A DNA stretch of 64,000 nucleotides, from NCBI GenBank assembly GCA_003220535.1, contig QHSU01000070.1:62001-126000 (forward strand). The letters run 5' to 3'. The position numbers and the translations under genes were made by a program. The stretch comes from Candidatus Rokuibacteriota bacterium. GTDB taxonomy: Bacteria > Methylomirabilota > Methylomirabilia > Rokubacteriales > CSP1-6. A model generated the notes under the pieces. It was not told where the DNA came from. It was given only the letters and a program-made list of their open reading frames with translations, and did no database searches. Below are positions 7,636 to 16,986 of the stretch, piece by piece (within the stretch, counting starts at the first letter, position 1; each line of letters starts with the position of its first letter).

Positions 7636-9432
7636 CTAGTCGTCGTCATCATCCTCCCGCTCGCCGTTTCCAGGGGGCCCGCAGATCTTCCAGATCACGC
7701 CGGTGCCGGGGATCTGAACGAGCGGACCATCGGCCGCCACGATGAATTTGGTTCCTGGGTCGGACTGGCCGAAGTCCCGCACCGCTCCGTAGTCGACGAG
7801 ATACGCGCAGTTGTCGGGCCCGAACCGGAGATTCGTGGGTCGGTTGATCCCGCGAAGGCCATCTGGGAACGCCTGCTCGAAGGTGCTGTTCCGTGCAAAC
7901 ACACTCAGCTGGAGCTTGAGCGGCTCGCCCGGCCCACTGAAGTTCACGAGCTGGACGTCGTGCCCTTCCTCCGGCTTGCCGTTGCCGGCCGAGAATCCGA
8001 AATCTCCTTCGCGAGCGGCCAGCGCCGCGCCACGGTTGACCACGCCCTGGGCGAACGACTTCGGCACGAAGTCGACCCCGACGATAGCGACGTTGGCCGG
8101 TTCGATTGCCAGGGGCGCCGTGACCGGCTGAGGCGGATGCGCCAGGACGGTCTTGACGGGGATATTCGCCGCCAAGATCGCGGCCAGGCTCGCCGACGTA
8201 CAGTTGCTGGGAGGGTTGTTGGCCCCCACGCAGAGATCGTCGCCAGGCCCTCCCACCGGATTGAAGAGCGCTTGAGTGGAATCCAGGAAACCGAACCGGT
8301 CCGGCCAGCCATGGAAGTCTGGGCTGCCATCGGGGTTCTGTTTGGCCAATTGCAGACGATCAGGAGCGTTGTTGGTCGGTCGAGCGCCCCGCTCGTCCTC
8401 ACCGTTCTCCGTAACAAACAGATTGCCCTGCAGCGCATGATCCTTCGGCGCGAATCGCAGCCCATACGGGTTGCGATATCCCCACGAGTAGGGCTCGATC
8501 GTCTGATCCGGATTTCTTGCGTCAAGCCTCGCTCTCAAGATTGCTCCGTCGCACACCCCGTGGTGGAGTGCTCCGGTGAAGGCTTTGATCGTTTTCCCCC
8601 TGTTGTCCGTGCCGAAGAGCGAGTACCCACTCGTCTTCACACCACCACCAGAGTCGAACAGATTGTTGCTCAGCACGATGTCCTGGCACGGGATATCAGG
8701 CTGGTTGAGGCCGCCACCGTTATCGCGACCAACGACGCCAGAGTTGGTGGTCGACCCCTGGGACCAGTAGATCCAGTCGCCTTTGATGGCGAGCTGCTCC
8801 GCCGGGTGGTCGCCGGTCGGCAGGCCGACGATGAACGGCGTGACATCCCCGGTTTCGGGGTTCACGAGCACGATGCGTGAACTGTTGTTTTGAGCCCCGG
8901 GCGTGCGGATCGCTTGGTTCGAGTCGGTCGCGAAGAGCCGGCCGCCTTTCAACCCGCGCTCGAAGGCGATGTCAATCGCTGGACCCGCGGCCTGGAAGCC
9001 TCCACCCGCCTGCGTGGGCTTGCCCAGAGGACCCCTGAGCAGCTTTCCGTCCTGATCAAACACCAGGATATCTGGCGTGAAGGGATTAGTTTTCGCGAAG
9101 GTACCTCCAGGCCAGCTGTCTTGCTCGTTGCATCTGCTGGGCAGGCCATGTCCGGACTCGAGAACGAACACTTCGAAGCTGCGGGCATTGCCTCGGAACG
9201 CTATCCCAGTCGGGGCGTTCAGACCCGCCTTGAAGACCGAAACCTTGAACCCCGGCGGGACGACGATGTCCTCGCCATTTGCCGGGTTGAAGTGGACGAC
9301 TTCTACGGGACAGATCGGATTCGCCACGTCGGCACCCACCAGTGGCGGGTCGAGGGGCACGACCAGCACGAACGCAACCACGAACGTGAGTAGCATCGGG
9401 AACAGTGACCGACGAGAGGCACGTAAGCTCAT
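7636..9432 (-). CDS. Secreted PQQ-dependent sugar dehydrogenase-like beta-propeller protein
   Basis: This 598-residue protein carries a Sec signal peptide (basic MSLRASRRS, hydrophobic LLTFVVAFVLVVPL). A propeller domain of the soluble glucose/sorbosone dehydrogenase class follows: VPPGFKVSVFKAGLNAPTGI near 60, YSWGYRNPYGLRF near 330, LFVTENGEDERG near 355, and repeated strand-turn units. Such enzymes oxidise sugars or alcohols in the periplasm with PQQ and pass electrons to cytochromes. The C-terminus is unusual, ending in EREDDDDD. The ATG at 9432 has GGAGAC upstream; an in-frame start 33 bases further up would only lengthen the signal peptide. A cytochrome c'-like gene is divergently oriented beyond 9764. 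Substrate unknown. Confidence 0.85.
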   Translation of the reverse strand: MSLRASRRSLFPMLLTFVVAFVLVVPLDPPLVGADVANPICPVEVVHFNPANGEDIVVPPGFKVSVFKAGLNAPTGIAFRGNARSFEVFVLESGHGLPSRCNEQDSWPGGTFAKTNPFTPDILVFDQDGKLLRGPLGKPTQAGGGFQAAGPAIDIAFERGLKGGRLFATDSNQAIRTPGAQNNSSRIVLVNPETGDVTPFIVGLPTGDHPAEQLAIKGDWIYWSQGSTTNSGVVGRDNGGGLNQPDIPCQDIVLSNNLFDSGGGVKTSGYSLFGTDNRGKTIKAFTGALHHGVCDGAILRARLDARNPDQTIEPYSWGYRNPYGLRFAPKDHALQGNLFVTENGEDERGARPTNNAPDRLQLAKQNPDGSPDFHGWPDRFGFLDSTQALFNPVGGPGDDLCVGANNPPSNCTSASLAAILAANIPVKTVLAHPPQPVTAPLAIEPANVAIVGVDFVPKSFAQGVVNRGAALAAREGDFGFSAGNGKPEEGHDVQLVNFSGPGEPLKLQLSVFARNSTFEQAFPDGLRGINRPTNLRFGPDNCAYLVDYGAVRDFGQSDPGTKFIVAADGPLVQIPGTGVIWKICGPPGNGEREDDDDD

Positions 9433-9763
9433 GGGTAGTCTCCGCTCGCAGCAAGTGGACATCAACCTGCGGGACCAGACCTGGTAGGTCTGGCAGTGTG
9501 TCGCACATGTACGATACGTGGTGTGCCGAACACGGGTGGTCCGCGAACGGACGTTGTCCTATCGGGGGGCCACAACGCACCTGATGTCGTCCGACGACCT
9601 TGATTCACCACAATCCACCCGAAGGCACGGGCATTTTTGTGCTGTGTGCCTCGATTGTCAAGGGAGACTGCGTGACAACGGCAGCATCCGAGTGAAAACC
9701 ATCACACGAGTCTCACAGAAGGGACGAAAGAGGTGATGGCTCGCTCGTCAGGAGGCTACGAAC
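9433..9763. other. Divergent intergenic region with a perfect inverted repeat
   Basis: About 330 bases separate the dehydrogenase start (minus) from the cytochrome gene (plus). The clearest signal is CCAGACCT-GGT-AGGTCTGG at 9475-9493, a perfect 8-bp inverted repeat 43 bases upstream of the dehydrogenase start codon. That suits an operator or a leader hairpin. No coding potential seen. Confidence 0.45.
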
Positions 9764-10249
9764 ATGACAAGGGGGCGATGCGCGAAGCTCGTCGGCGGAT
9801 GCGCCATGTTGTTCGCGAGTGCTCTGTTCTGTTCGGGGACGTCCGATTCCGCGTCTGTCACACCGAACCCTCGGCCCGTGCAGGCCCAGCACTCCACCGA
9901 CGTGCAAGGAGTGCGAGTGGCGCCGCTGGAGCGCGACGCGATTGCCCAGGAAATGCGGACGATGTTGCGTTCGCTGAGTCTCATCCTGCAAGGACTGGCG
10001 GTCGGCGATCTGGAGATGGCCGAGAAGGCCGCGCGGGCATCGGGCAAAGCCACCATGCTTCAATCAGAAATTGCGAGGAACTTTCCCTCGCACTTCGTCG
10101 AGCTCGACACGAAGGTCCACACGCGCTTCGATCAATTAGGCGACGCGCTGAAGACCGGTGGTCGTAGTGATCTCATGAAACGGCTGGCCGCCCTGACAGC
10201 ATATTGTGTAGCCTGCCATGAAATGTACCGGCTTGAGATACCCCGATGA
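9764..10249 (+). CDS. Periplasmic cytochrome c'-like (class II) protein
   Basis: This 161-residue protein has an N-terminal signal sequence (GGCAMLFASALFCSG; a lipobox-like cysteine is present, so it could be a lipoprotein). A four-helix-bundle pattern follows. The haem-binding CVACH lies about 12 residues from the end, as in class II cytochromes c, which place the CxxCH near the C-terminus. The expected product is a soluble or anchored electron carrier. GGAGG at 9751-9755 sets the ATG at 9764. Its divergent neighbour, a PQQ-type dehydrogenase, is a natural electron donor; this link is inference from position. Confidence 0.75.
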   Translation: MTRGRCAKLVGGCAMLFASALFCSGTSDSASVTPNPRPVQAQHSTDVQGVRVAPLERDAIAQEMRTMLRSLSLILQGLAVGDLEMAEKAARASGKATMLQSEIARNFPSHFVELDTKVHTRFDQLGDALKTGGRSDLMKRLAALTAYCVACHEMYRLEIPR

Positions 10250-10694
10250 GGGACAGTAACCTCTAACCCGAGACGGAATCTGCGCCCAGGGGTCTTAGCC
10301 GTTGTCGAGGAGGCGAACGAGGTTTAGATTTGAACGCCGGTGTCTAGCGCCCTCGAGATCACGTGCGGGGTGATCGATGTTCGCCTGGCAGACTTCGCTC
10401 GGTGTTCTGTTGCGGCGTGCGCTGCGAGAGTCGTGGGATCTCCTGTCGTGGCCACCTGGAGCCTCGGCGCGGCGCGCTCGGGCCGGAGCGGTCCGGCGAC
10501 TGCTTATGAGTGGGATCCCGCCAGGAGCGTGGTTGCGACTGCGGACGAGCCTCGCCACCGTTTGGCAGCTCTCGGGACTCCGCGTGATGTCGCCGCGACG
10601 CATGGTGTCGGCACTACGCATTCAGTGGAGAACATCGAGCGCCCTTGGACGCGACTTCGTGGAGGCACTTTCGGACCTACGCACCGGAAGGGCG
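10250..10694. other. Stretch upstream of the GspC-like gene
   Basis: About 445 bases. The GspC-like frame stays open from 10377, which would add 106 Arg-rich residues. However, the added segment lacks family character and a ribosome binding site, so I treat it as non-coding. No RNA gene or repeat recognised. Confidence 0.4.
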
Positions 10695-11306
10695 ATGGCC
10701 AAGCCTCTGCTTGCGCTCAACGTGCTGCTTGGCGCCGTCTCGATCGTGCTTTTCATCTGTGTGGTGCGCGCTATCTTCTTTGCTGCTTATGCTCTTCCAC
10801 CGCCTCCCGCCCCCCGTCCCATGGGAGTCGTGGCCTCGCCTGAGCATGATCGTGGATGGAGCCCACGACCGGCCAGTGTCTACGGACCATCGAGCGTCTA
10901 CGATATGGTGGCCACCCGGAACCTGTTCCATCCCGATCGGTCGGAGCCGACACGCGCAGATCTGGCAACCAAGGGCGTGACTCCGCCGATAAAGCCGATT
11001 CTCTACGGCGTGGTCGTCAGCGACGATGTCGGACTGGCTTACCTCGAGGACCCGGCGACTAAACGAATCCTCGGCTACAGGATCGGCGCCGAGCTGGCCG
11101 GTGGACGGCTCGAGCGAATCGAGAACGATCGGATTGTGATCAGGAGGGCCGACGGCCTGGTGGAGATCCTCCTGAGCGGGTTGAACAAGCCAAGGCAGAT
11201 TGAAAGCACCCCGGCCTCGACAGCGCCCGAAGTACGCCATTCAGACCCCGCGATGACGCCACCGCCAGATATGCGCCGATTCGGATGGGGCGGTGCGTTT
11301 CGGTAG
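10695..11306 (+). CDS. GspC-like type II secretion / pilus-associated protein
   Basis: This 203-residue protein has a short cytoplasmic start, one membrane helix (LLALNVLLGAVSIVLFICVV, residues 5-25), a Pro-rich linker, then SVYDMVATRNLFHPDR near 70. A compact beta domain follows (ILYGVVVSDDVGLAYLEDP, then GYRIGAELAGGRLERI). This is the layout of the GspC HR domain, which connects the inner-membrane platform to the secretin; the YxxIxxRNLF-type signature is the best evidence. The tail is Pro-rich and no PDZ domain follows. The ATG at 10695 has GGAAGG upstream. No other secretion gene adjoins it. Confidence 0.75.
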   Translation: MAKPLLALNVLLGAVSIVLFICVVRAIFFAAYALPPPPAPRPMGVVASPEHDRGWSPRPASVYGPSSVYDMVATRNLFHPDRSEPTRADLATKGVTPPIKPILYGVVVSDDVGLAYLEDPATKRILGYRIGAELAGGRLERIENDRIVIRRADGLVEILLSGLNKPRQIESTPASTAPEVRHSDPAMTPPPDMRRFGWGGAFR

Positions 11307-11405
11307 CTGTCAATTGGAAGAATTTTCCTAGGCCTTCTACCTGAGTGTAAGTTCGTTACGATGGGGCCGAGATAAGAGCGGTTCCGTTTTGCGCTCTCCT
11401 TGTCT

Positions 11406-13133
11406 ATGCTCGCAAGTATGAAGAGGTCGCGACTCTCTCTGGAGAGGCGAGCGTCCGTGCTGTCTGACATGAGCGCGTTGCTCGACTCTCCGCTCGACTA
11501 CGAGAGAGCGCTCCCTCGGCTCGTCCGCCTGGCGGTCCCCGTGCTCGGCGATCTCTGTGCCATCGACCTCATCCTGGAAGATGGCACCACCAGCCGGGTC
11601 GCCTGCGCGCACGTCGATACCACCAAGGAAGCGCTCGTCTACGAGATCCGGGCGAGACACGGCTTCAACCCGGAGTCGCCGAACGGTGTCCCCGCCGCTA
11701 TTCGCTCTCGCCGGCCCGTCCTCGTGTCCGAAGTCACCGAGGCCCATCTCGTGACAGCGGCCCAGAACGCCGGCCAGCTCGATCTCTTCAGGCAGCTCGA
11801 TCCCAAATCCTGGATCATCGTGCCGCTCATTGCACGTGAGCGTGTCCTGGGGGCCGCGACCTTCGCGATCACCGAGTCGACACGCCGCTTTGGCCGCGCC
11901 GACGTCTCGTTGGCCGAGGTGGTCGCGCGTCACACGGCCGCCGCGATCGAGAACGCCCGACTCCATCGTGACGCCCAGGCTGCCCGGAGCGCGGCCGAGT
12001 CGGCGGACCGTGCGAAGGACGAGTTCCTCGCCACGCTGTCGCATGAGCTGCGGAATCCGCTGAACGCGGTGCAGGGATGGGCCGCGCTCCTCGAAGGCGG
12101 TCAGCTCACCGAAGCGCAGTCGCGCCGCGCGGTCCAGATCATCCTCCGGAACGTCACCTTGCAGGTCCGGCTCGTCGACGACTTGCTCGACATGTCGAAG
12201 GTCGTGAGCGGCAGGATGCGGCTCGCGGTTCAGGCCGTCGAGCTACGGGGTGTCATCGAAGAGGCTCTGGATGGCATCCGTCCGCCTGCCGAGGCGAAGG
12301 GCATTCGGCTGCGGTCTGTCCTGGAGTCGCCGGGGGCGCCGGTCAGTGGCGACCCCGGTCGGCTTCGCCAGGTGGTGTGGAACCTGCTAGACAACGCCGT
12401 CAAGTTCACCCCGAAAGAAGGACGGGTCCAGGTCACGCTGCAGCGAGTCACGTCCCACGTGGAGATCATCGTGAGCGATACGGGACAGGGCATCTCCGCG
12501 GGCGCCCTGCCGTACATCTTCGAGCGATTGCGCCAGGGTGACAGCACGAGCACCCGAGCGCATGGGGGACTGGGGATCGGTCTGGCCCTGGTGCGGCACC
12601 TCGTCCAGCTCCACGGGGGTAATGTGTTCGCGGAAAGCCCGGGTGAGGGACAGGGAGCGACCTTCGTGGTGAAGCTGCCGCTGATGATTGCGGAGATCGG
12701 CGAGGAGCCGATCGTCCACACGGAGGGCGCTCGCCTCACGGCGCCCTCGCTTGCCGGTGTCCGCATCCTCGTGGTGGATGACGACCCGACGACGGTGGAG
12801 CTGATCAGGGAAGTGCTGATGCAGGCGGGGGCGGACGTGACGGGATGCACGGCGGTAGACGAGGCGTTGCTTCTGCTCGAGCAGTGGCGGCCGGATGTGC
12901 TCGTCTCCGATATCGAGATGCCCGGACAGGACGGGTACACGCTCATCCGAAAGGCGAGAGCCCTCGGCCCCGAAGCGGGTGGCAAAACGCCCGCGGTCGC
13001 CCTGACGGCATTCAGTCGCCCTGAAGACCGCATCCGAAGTCTCATGGCGGGGTTCAACATCCACGTCTCAAAGCCCGTTGATCCAGCCGAGCTGATCGCC
13101 ATCATCGCAAGCCTCACGGGACGTGCGGGCTAA
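11406..13133 (+). CDS. Hybrid sensor histidine kinase (GAF-HisKA-HATPase-REC)
   Basis: This cytosolic 575-residue kinase has a GAF domain (about 30-185), a HisKA dimerisation helix with FLATLSHELRNPL (phospho-His near 213), and a HATPase domain with NLLDNAVKFTP and the G boxes DTGQGIS and GGLGIGLAL. A C-terminal receiver (about 460-575) has the phosphoacceptor in SDIEMPGQDG near residue 502 and the conserved lysine in VSKPVDP. There is no membrane segment, so it should sense a soluble ligand through GAF. The start is uncertain: ATG 11406 or ATG 11418, neither with a strong ribosome site. A receiver-like gene follows at 13268 and may form its output. Confidence 0.92.
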   Translation: MLASMKRSRLSLERRASVLSDMSALLDSPLDYERALPRLVRLAVPVLGDLCAIDLILEDGTTSRVACAHVDTTKEALVYEIRARHGFNPESPNGVPAAIRSRRPVLVSEVTEAHLVTAAQNAGQLDLFRQLDPKSWIIVPLIARERVLGAATFAITESTRRFGRADVSLAEVVARHTAAAIENARLHRDAQAARSAAESADRAKDEFLATLSHELRNPLNAVQGWAALLEGGQLTEAQSRRAVQIILRNVTLQVRLVDDLLDMSKVVSGRMRLAVQAVELRGVIEEALDGIRPPAEAKGIRLRSVLESPGAPVSGDPGRLRQVVWNLLDNAVKFTPKEGRVQVTLQRVTSHVEIIVSDTGQGISAGALPYIFERLRQGDSTSTRAHGGLGIGLALVRHLVQLHGGNVFAESPGEGQGATFVVKLPLMIAEIGEEPIVHTEGARLTAPSLAGVRILVVDDDPTTVELIREVLMQAGADVTGCTAVDEALLLLEQWRPDVLVSDIEMPGQDGYTLIRKARALGPEAGGKTPAVALTAFSRPEDRIRSLMAGFNIHVSKPVDPAELIAIIASLTGRAG

Positions 13134-13267
13134 CGGCAGCGGGCGTCTCTAGACATCCCCTGGTGGACAAGATAGGCTCTCAGCGGGTTCCACGCTACAC
13201 GTGCGCCGTGGACCAACGGACTGGCCATCGTCGTAGTGACCCACTAGCGGATAGGGGGAGAGATGCG

Positions 13268-13711
13268 ATGGATGGGGCGGTAGCGGGAGGAGGCGATCCC
13301 GGCTCGGGAGCAGGCGGCGCGCGGAAGCCCGTCATCGCGGTGTTCAACTCGAGCGATGACACGGTGGAGTTGTTGCGAACGGCCCTGGAGGCGTACGGGT
13401 TTCAGACTGTCGTGGGGCACATTCCGGACGTGAAGCGGGGCGACCTCGACTTGGTCGACTTCATCGGCCATCACACCCCTGCGGTCATCGTCTATGATAT
13501 CTCCCCGCCGTACGACGCGAACTGGAACTTCCTCCGACTGGTCCGCAGCTCGGAATCCCTGAAGGGTCGTCGCTTCGTCCTGACGACGACCAACAAGCCC
13601 GCGCTCGATAGGCTCGTCGGCGAGACCGAGGCCCTCGAGATCATCGGCAAGCCGTACGATCTTCAACAGGTCATCGACGCGGTGCGGTCGGCGCTTGCTC
13701 ACAATTCGTAG
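13268..13711 (+). CDS. Stand-alone receiver-like protein
   Basis: This 147-residue protein has a Gly-rich N-terminal tail (about 20 residues) and then a CheY-like alpha/beta fold. IAVFNSSDD ends strand 1, the candidate phospho-Asp is in VIVYDISPP, the Thr switch is in FVLTTTN, and the lysine is in IIGKPYD. The first-strand acidic pair is shifted, so metal binding may be altered. No output domain. GGGGGAGAG sits 5 bases before the ATG at 13268. It follows the hybrid kinase by 134 bases and could be part of the same phosphorelay. Confidence 0.75.
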   Translation: MDGAVAGGGDPGSGAGGARKPVIAVFNSSDDTVELLRTALEAYGFQTVVGHIPDVKRGDLDLVDFIGHHTPAVIVYDISPPYDANWNFLRLVRSSESLKGRRFVLTTTNKPALDRLVGETEALEIIGKPYDLQQVIDAVRSALAHNS

Positions 13712-13849
13712 CCCGGCCGCAGCTGATCGCCGGAAGCCCCCCACGCCGTGAAACCGAAATAACCGACATTCGCACCCTCCCGGCTAAGATGAGGCCTTGG
13801 GCGCGTGGCCCGCAGCGGCCGGCGCGCCCGTGGGGAGGGGACGCGACCT

Positions 13850-15106
13850 ATGGCGCGGGGTCTGCTGACTCTGGTGGTCCTCTACACGGTTGCCATCGTG
13901 CTGCTCGGCGCTTGCGATCGCGGGTCGGAGCGGACGGGCGGCGCCGGCGCCGGAAAGTCCATCACCGTCGTGATCGCCGAATACAGCAAGGACCACACGA
14001 AGCCCTTCTGGCAGGGCCTGTCGGAACAGTACGCGAAGCAGGCAGGGGTGAAGGTCGATCTCCGGATCATCGACTGGAACTCGATCGATCAGCAGGTCAG
14101 CACGATGATCCAGAACAACCAGCCGCCGGACGTGTTGAACCTGAACTCGTTCTCGAGCTACGCCAAGGACCGCCTGCTCTACTCGGCCGACGAGGTGTTG
14201 TCGCCGAAGACCAAGGACGACTTCATCGAGGCCTTCGCCCGCGGCGGCGAATACCAGGGCACGCTCTATGGCTTCCCCATCCTGTCGAGCGCGCGGGCGT
14301 TCTTCTACAACAAGGATCTGTTCGCCAAGGCCGGCCTCGCGGGGCCGCCGAAGACCTGGGACGAGTTCGTCCAGGCCGCCCGCAAGATCCAGGGGCTCGG
14401 TGGTGGCGCCATCGGCTATGCGTTGCCGCTGGGACCGGAGGAAGCGCAGGCCGAGTGGGCGATCTGGATGTGGAACAACGGCGGCGACTGGAAGTCGACC
14501 GACGGGTGGGCGATCAACAGCGACAAGAACGTGCAGACGCTCCGGTTCCTGGCCGACCTCGCCAATCGCCACAAGATCACGCAGGTCAACCCCGGCAAGA
14601 CCAATCGCACCGACGGCGCCTTCCAGCTCTTCAAGGACGGCAAGGTCGGCATGGTCATGGGCTTCAGCCCGCTCGCCGCTCAGCTCGACGCCGAGAAGAA
14701 GGTGAACTACGGCGTCGCCGAGATGCCGACCGCCGCCGGCCGGGCGGTGACCCTGGGCGTCGAGGACTACCTGATGGCGTTCAAGAAGAGCGGCAACCAG
14801 GAGGCCGTGAAGCAGTTCCTCGATCTCTATTACCAGCCGGAGAACATCACGCGCTGGATCACGGCCGAGGGGTTCCTGCCGGTGACGAAGTCCGGTCTCC
14901 AGCAGATGAGCGCGAACACGAAGCTCAAGCCGTATCTGGACGCGCTGCCCAACGCCCGGCTGGTGCCGACGACGGATCCGGCCTGGGACCGGGTCAAGCT
15001 CGACGTCCAGCAGAACATCGGTCTCGCGGTCCAGCCCGGCGGCAATCCCAAGCAGGTGCTCGACCGGCTCCAGAAGAACGCCGTGGCCGCGGCAGGCGGC
15101 CGCTGA
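13850..15106 (+). CDS. ABC transporter substrate-binding lipoprotein (sugar family)
   Basis: This 418-residue lipoprotein has a signal helix (LTLVVLYTVAIVLLGAC) ending in the lipobox LGAC, so Cys is acylated and the protein is anchored at the membrane. The mature part is a family 1 extracellular solute-binding fold: YAKQAGVKVDLRIIDWNSID near 75, PPDVLNLNS near 105, GTLYGFPILSSARAFFYNKD near 145, and FKDGKVGMVMGFSP near 270. These proteins usually bind oligosaccharides or glycerol phosphodiesters. GGGGAGGGG precedes the ATG. Two permease genes follow within 15 bases; no ATPase gene is adjacent. Confidence 0.93.
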   Translation: MARGLLTLVVLYTVAIVLLGACDRGSERTGGAGAGKSITVVIAEYSKDHTKPFWQGLSEQYAKQAGVKVDLRIIDWNSIDQQVSTMIQNNQPPDVLNLNSFSSYAKDRLLYSADEVLSPKTKDDFIEAFARGGEYQGTLYGFPILSSARAFFYNKDLFAKAGLAGPPKTWDEFVQAARKIQGLGGGAIGYALPLGPEEAQAEWAIWMWNNGGDWKSTDGWAINSDKNVQTLRFLADLANRHKITQVNPGKTNRTDGAFQLFKDGKVGMVMGFSPLAAQLDAEKKVNYGVAEMPTAAGRAVTLGVEDYLMAFKKSGNQEAVKQFLDLYYQPENITRWITAEGFLPVTKSGLQQMSANTKLKPYLDALPNARLVPTTDPAWDRVKLDVQQNIGLAVQPGGNPKQVLDRLQKNAVAAAGGR

Positions 15107-15119
15107 GAGGCCTCCACCG

Positions 15120-16031
15120 CTGACGCCGGCGGGCCCGCCCGGGCGCCGCCGGAGGACTGGCCAGTGGCAGGCGCTCCTCTGGCTGGGCCCCAGCCTGGTC
15201 TTGATCGCCGCGGTCGTCGGCTACCCCGCCGCGGCGCTCGTGCGCGCTTCGCTCGGCCGCTACTCCATCACCGGCCTCTACCAGGGCTCGGTGGGGGCCG
15301 GCAACTATGCTCGGCTCCTCGAGCAGGAGGCGCTGCCCACCGTCCTGGCCAACACCGTGGTCTGGGTGACGACGGTCGTCGTCGTGGCCATCGTCGTCTC
15401 GCTGGGCACCGCCCAGCTCCTGAACGAGCGATTCCCGGGGCAGCGTCTCGTGCGCTGGGCGCTGATCGTGCCGTGGGCGGCGTCGCTCGTCATGACCGCC
15501 AAGCTCTTCGTCTGGATCTACGACTACTACTTCGGGATCCTGAACCACGCCCTGACCACGCTCCACATCATCGCCGAACCCGTGGACTGGCTCGGCAACG
15601 ATGCGACGGTGATGGGCGCCATGATCGTCGTCGGGGTCTTCGTGTCGCTCCCGTTCACGACGTATGTGGTCCTCGCCGGGCTCGCGGCCATCCCCGGCGA
15701 GGTGTACGAGGCGGCGCGGGTGGACGGCGCCTCGGCCTGGCGCGCGTACCGGTCGGTGACCTTGCCGCTGCTGCGCCCGGCCCTGCTGGTGGCGACCGTC
15801 CTGAACGTGATCTACGTCTTCAACTCGTTCCCGATCGTGTGGACGCTGAACGATCGCAATCCGGGCTTCGCCCACGACACGATGATCACCTACATGTACA
15901 AGATCGCGTTCAAGAGCTCGCTGCGCGATGTCGGCCTGGCCGCCGCCCTCGGCGTCGTGAACGTGCTGGTGATCCTGCTCGCGGTGGCCTTCTATCTGCG
16001 CACGGTGTCCTGGCGGGAGGCGGAGGCTTGA
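15120..16031 (+). CDS. Sugar ABC transporter permease (MalF/UgpA type)
   Basis: An inner-membrane permease with about six helices and the cytoplasmic EAA loop EVYEAARVDGASAWRAY near residue 195, which docks the ATPase. A TTG at 15201 would cut through the first membrane helix (ALLWLGPSLVLIAAVVGYPA), so translation must begin upstream. The only plausible in-frame candidate is CTG 15120, preceded by GAGAGG, giving 303 residues with a Pro/Arg-rich cytoplasmic tail. The exact start is therefore uncertain. It follows the binding-protein gene by 13 bases. Confidence 0.85.
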   Translation: MTPAGPPGRRRRTGQWQALLWLGPSLVLIAAVVGYPAAALVRASLGRYSITGLYQGSVGAGNYARLLEQEALPTVLANTVVWVTTVVVVAIVVSLGTAQLLNERFPGQRLVRWALIVPWAASLVMTAKLFVWIYDYYFGILNHALTTLHIIAEPVDWLGNDATVMGAMIVVGVFVSLPFTTYVVLAGLAAIPGEVYEAARVDGASAWRAYRSVTLPLLRPALLVATVLNVIYVFNSFPIVWTLNDRNPGFAHDTMITYMYKIAFKSSLRDVGLAAALGVVNVLVILLAVAFYLRTVSWREAEA

Positions 16032-16033
16032 GG

Positions 16034-16873
16034 GTGCGCGCGCCCGGGCGACGGCGTGCGGCCCGCCGGGCCGCACTGAGCGCCGTAGGGCTCTTGCTGG
16101 CGCTCGTCGTCCTGTCCCCCTACCTCGTGATGATCTTCACCGCGGCGAAGCCCGAAGGCGAGCTACGCGTTGCACCGCCGCGGCTCACCCCGCTTCACTG
16201 GCGGCCCGGCAACTTCCTCGAGGTCCTCGCCGACCCGGGCTTCCAGGGCTGGCTAGGCGCCTCCCTGGTCGTCGCGCTGGCGTCGACGGTCATCGTCGTG
16301 CTGGCCGCCACGCCGGCGGCCTACTACACCGCGCGCCACCGATTCCCCGGCCGCTCGGCGTTCCTCCTGCTGGTGCTCATCACCCAGATGTTCTCGCCCA
16401 CGGCGCTGGTGGTCGGGCTCTACCGTCAGTTCTTCGAGCTCGACCTGGTCGACACGTACGCGGCGCTCATCCTCACCAACGCGGCCTTCAACCTCGCGTT
16501 CGCCATCTGGATCCTCCGCGCGTTCTTCGCCTCGATCCCCCGCGAGATCGAGGAGGCGGCCGCGGTCGACGGCTGCGACCGGCTGCGGGCGCTGCTCCGG
16601 ATCACGCTGCCACTGTCGCTGCCTGCCATCGTGACCGCGGTGATCTTCGCCTTCATCGCGGCCTGGAACGAGTACATCGTCGCGCTCACCCTGATGACCG
16701 ACCCGACGCGCAAGCCGCTCACGGTCGGCATCACGTCCTACGTGACGGCGTACGTGCAGCACTGGAACCATCTCTTCGCCGCCTCGGTCATCGCGATCGT
16801 CCCCGTCGTCGTGCTCTTCGCGCTGATCGAGCGCCATCTGGTCGGGGGTCTCACCGCTGGCAGCGTGAAATAG
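16034..16873 (+). CDS. Sugar ABC transporter permease (MalG/UgpE type)
   Basis: This 279-residue partner permease begins at GTG 16034, two bases after the upstream permease stop, with GGAGG seven bases before. It has about six membrane helices. The EAA loop EIEEAAAVDGCDRLRAL lies near residue 180, followed by ITLPLSLPAIVTAVIFAF. AWNEYIVALTLM near 215 is typical of MalG/UgpE. With the lipoprotein and MalF-type permease it makes an importer lacking its own ATPase, which must be supplied from elsewhere, as is known for shared MsmK/UgpC-type ATPases. Confidence 0.93.
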   Translation: MRAPGRRRAARRAALSAVGLLLALVVLSPYLVMIFTAAKPEGELRVAPPRLTPLHWRPGNFLEVLADPGFQGWLGASLVVALASTVIVVLAATPAAYYTARHRFPGRSAFLLLVLITQMFSPTALVVGLYRQFFELDLVDTYAALILTNAAFNLAFAIWILRAFFASIPREIEEAAAVDGCDRLRALLRITLPLSLPAIVTAVIFAFIAAWNEYIVALTLMTDPTRKPLTVGITSYVTAYVQHWNHLFAASVIAIVPVVVLFALIERHLVGGLTAGSVK

Positions 16874-16986
16874 GCGTCTCGCCGGGCCCGGCGGCCGACC
16901 TGGACTGGAATTTGTGCAGTGTTGGTCGAGCCGGTCTGGCCGAACGGCTCGGTGAGAGCGGATGCTCCCGTTTTACGCTCGATGCT

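Noticed and set aside
7051-8880. Long plus-strand frame across the sigma-54 activator end and opposite the dehydrogenase
   Set aside because: It overlaps two well-supported genes and a terminator and has no domain of its own.
14994-16076. Minus-strand His/Arg/Asp-rich frame opposite the permeases
   Set aside because: Composition is typical of antisense reading of membrane-protein codons; no homology recognised.
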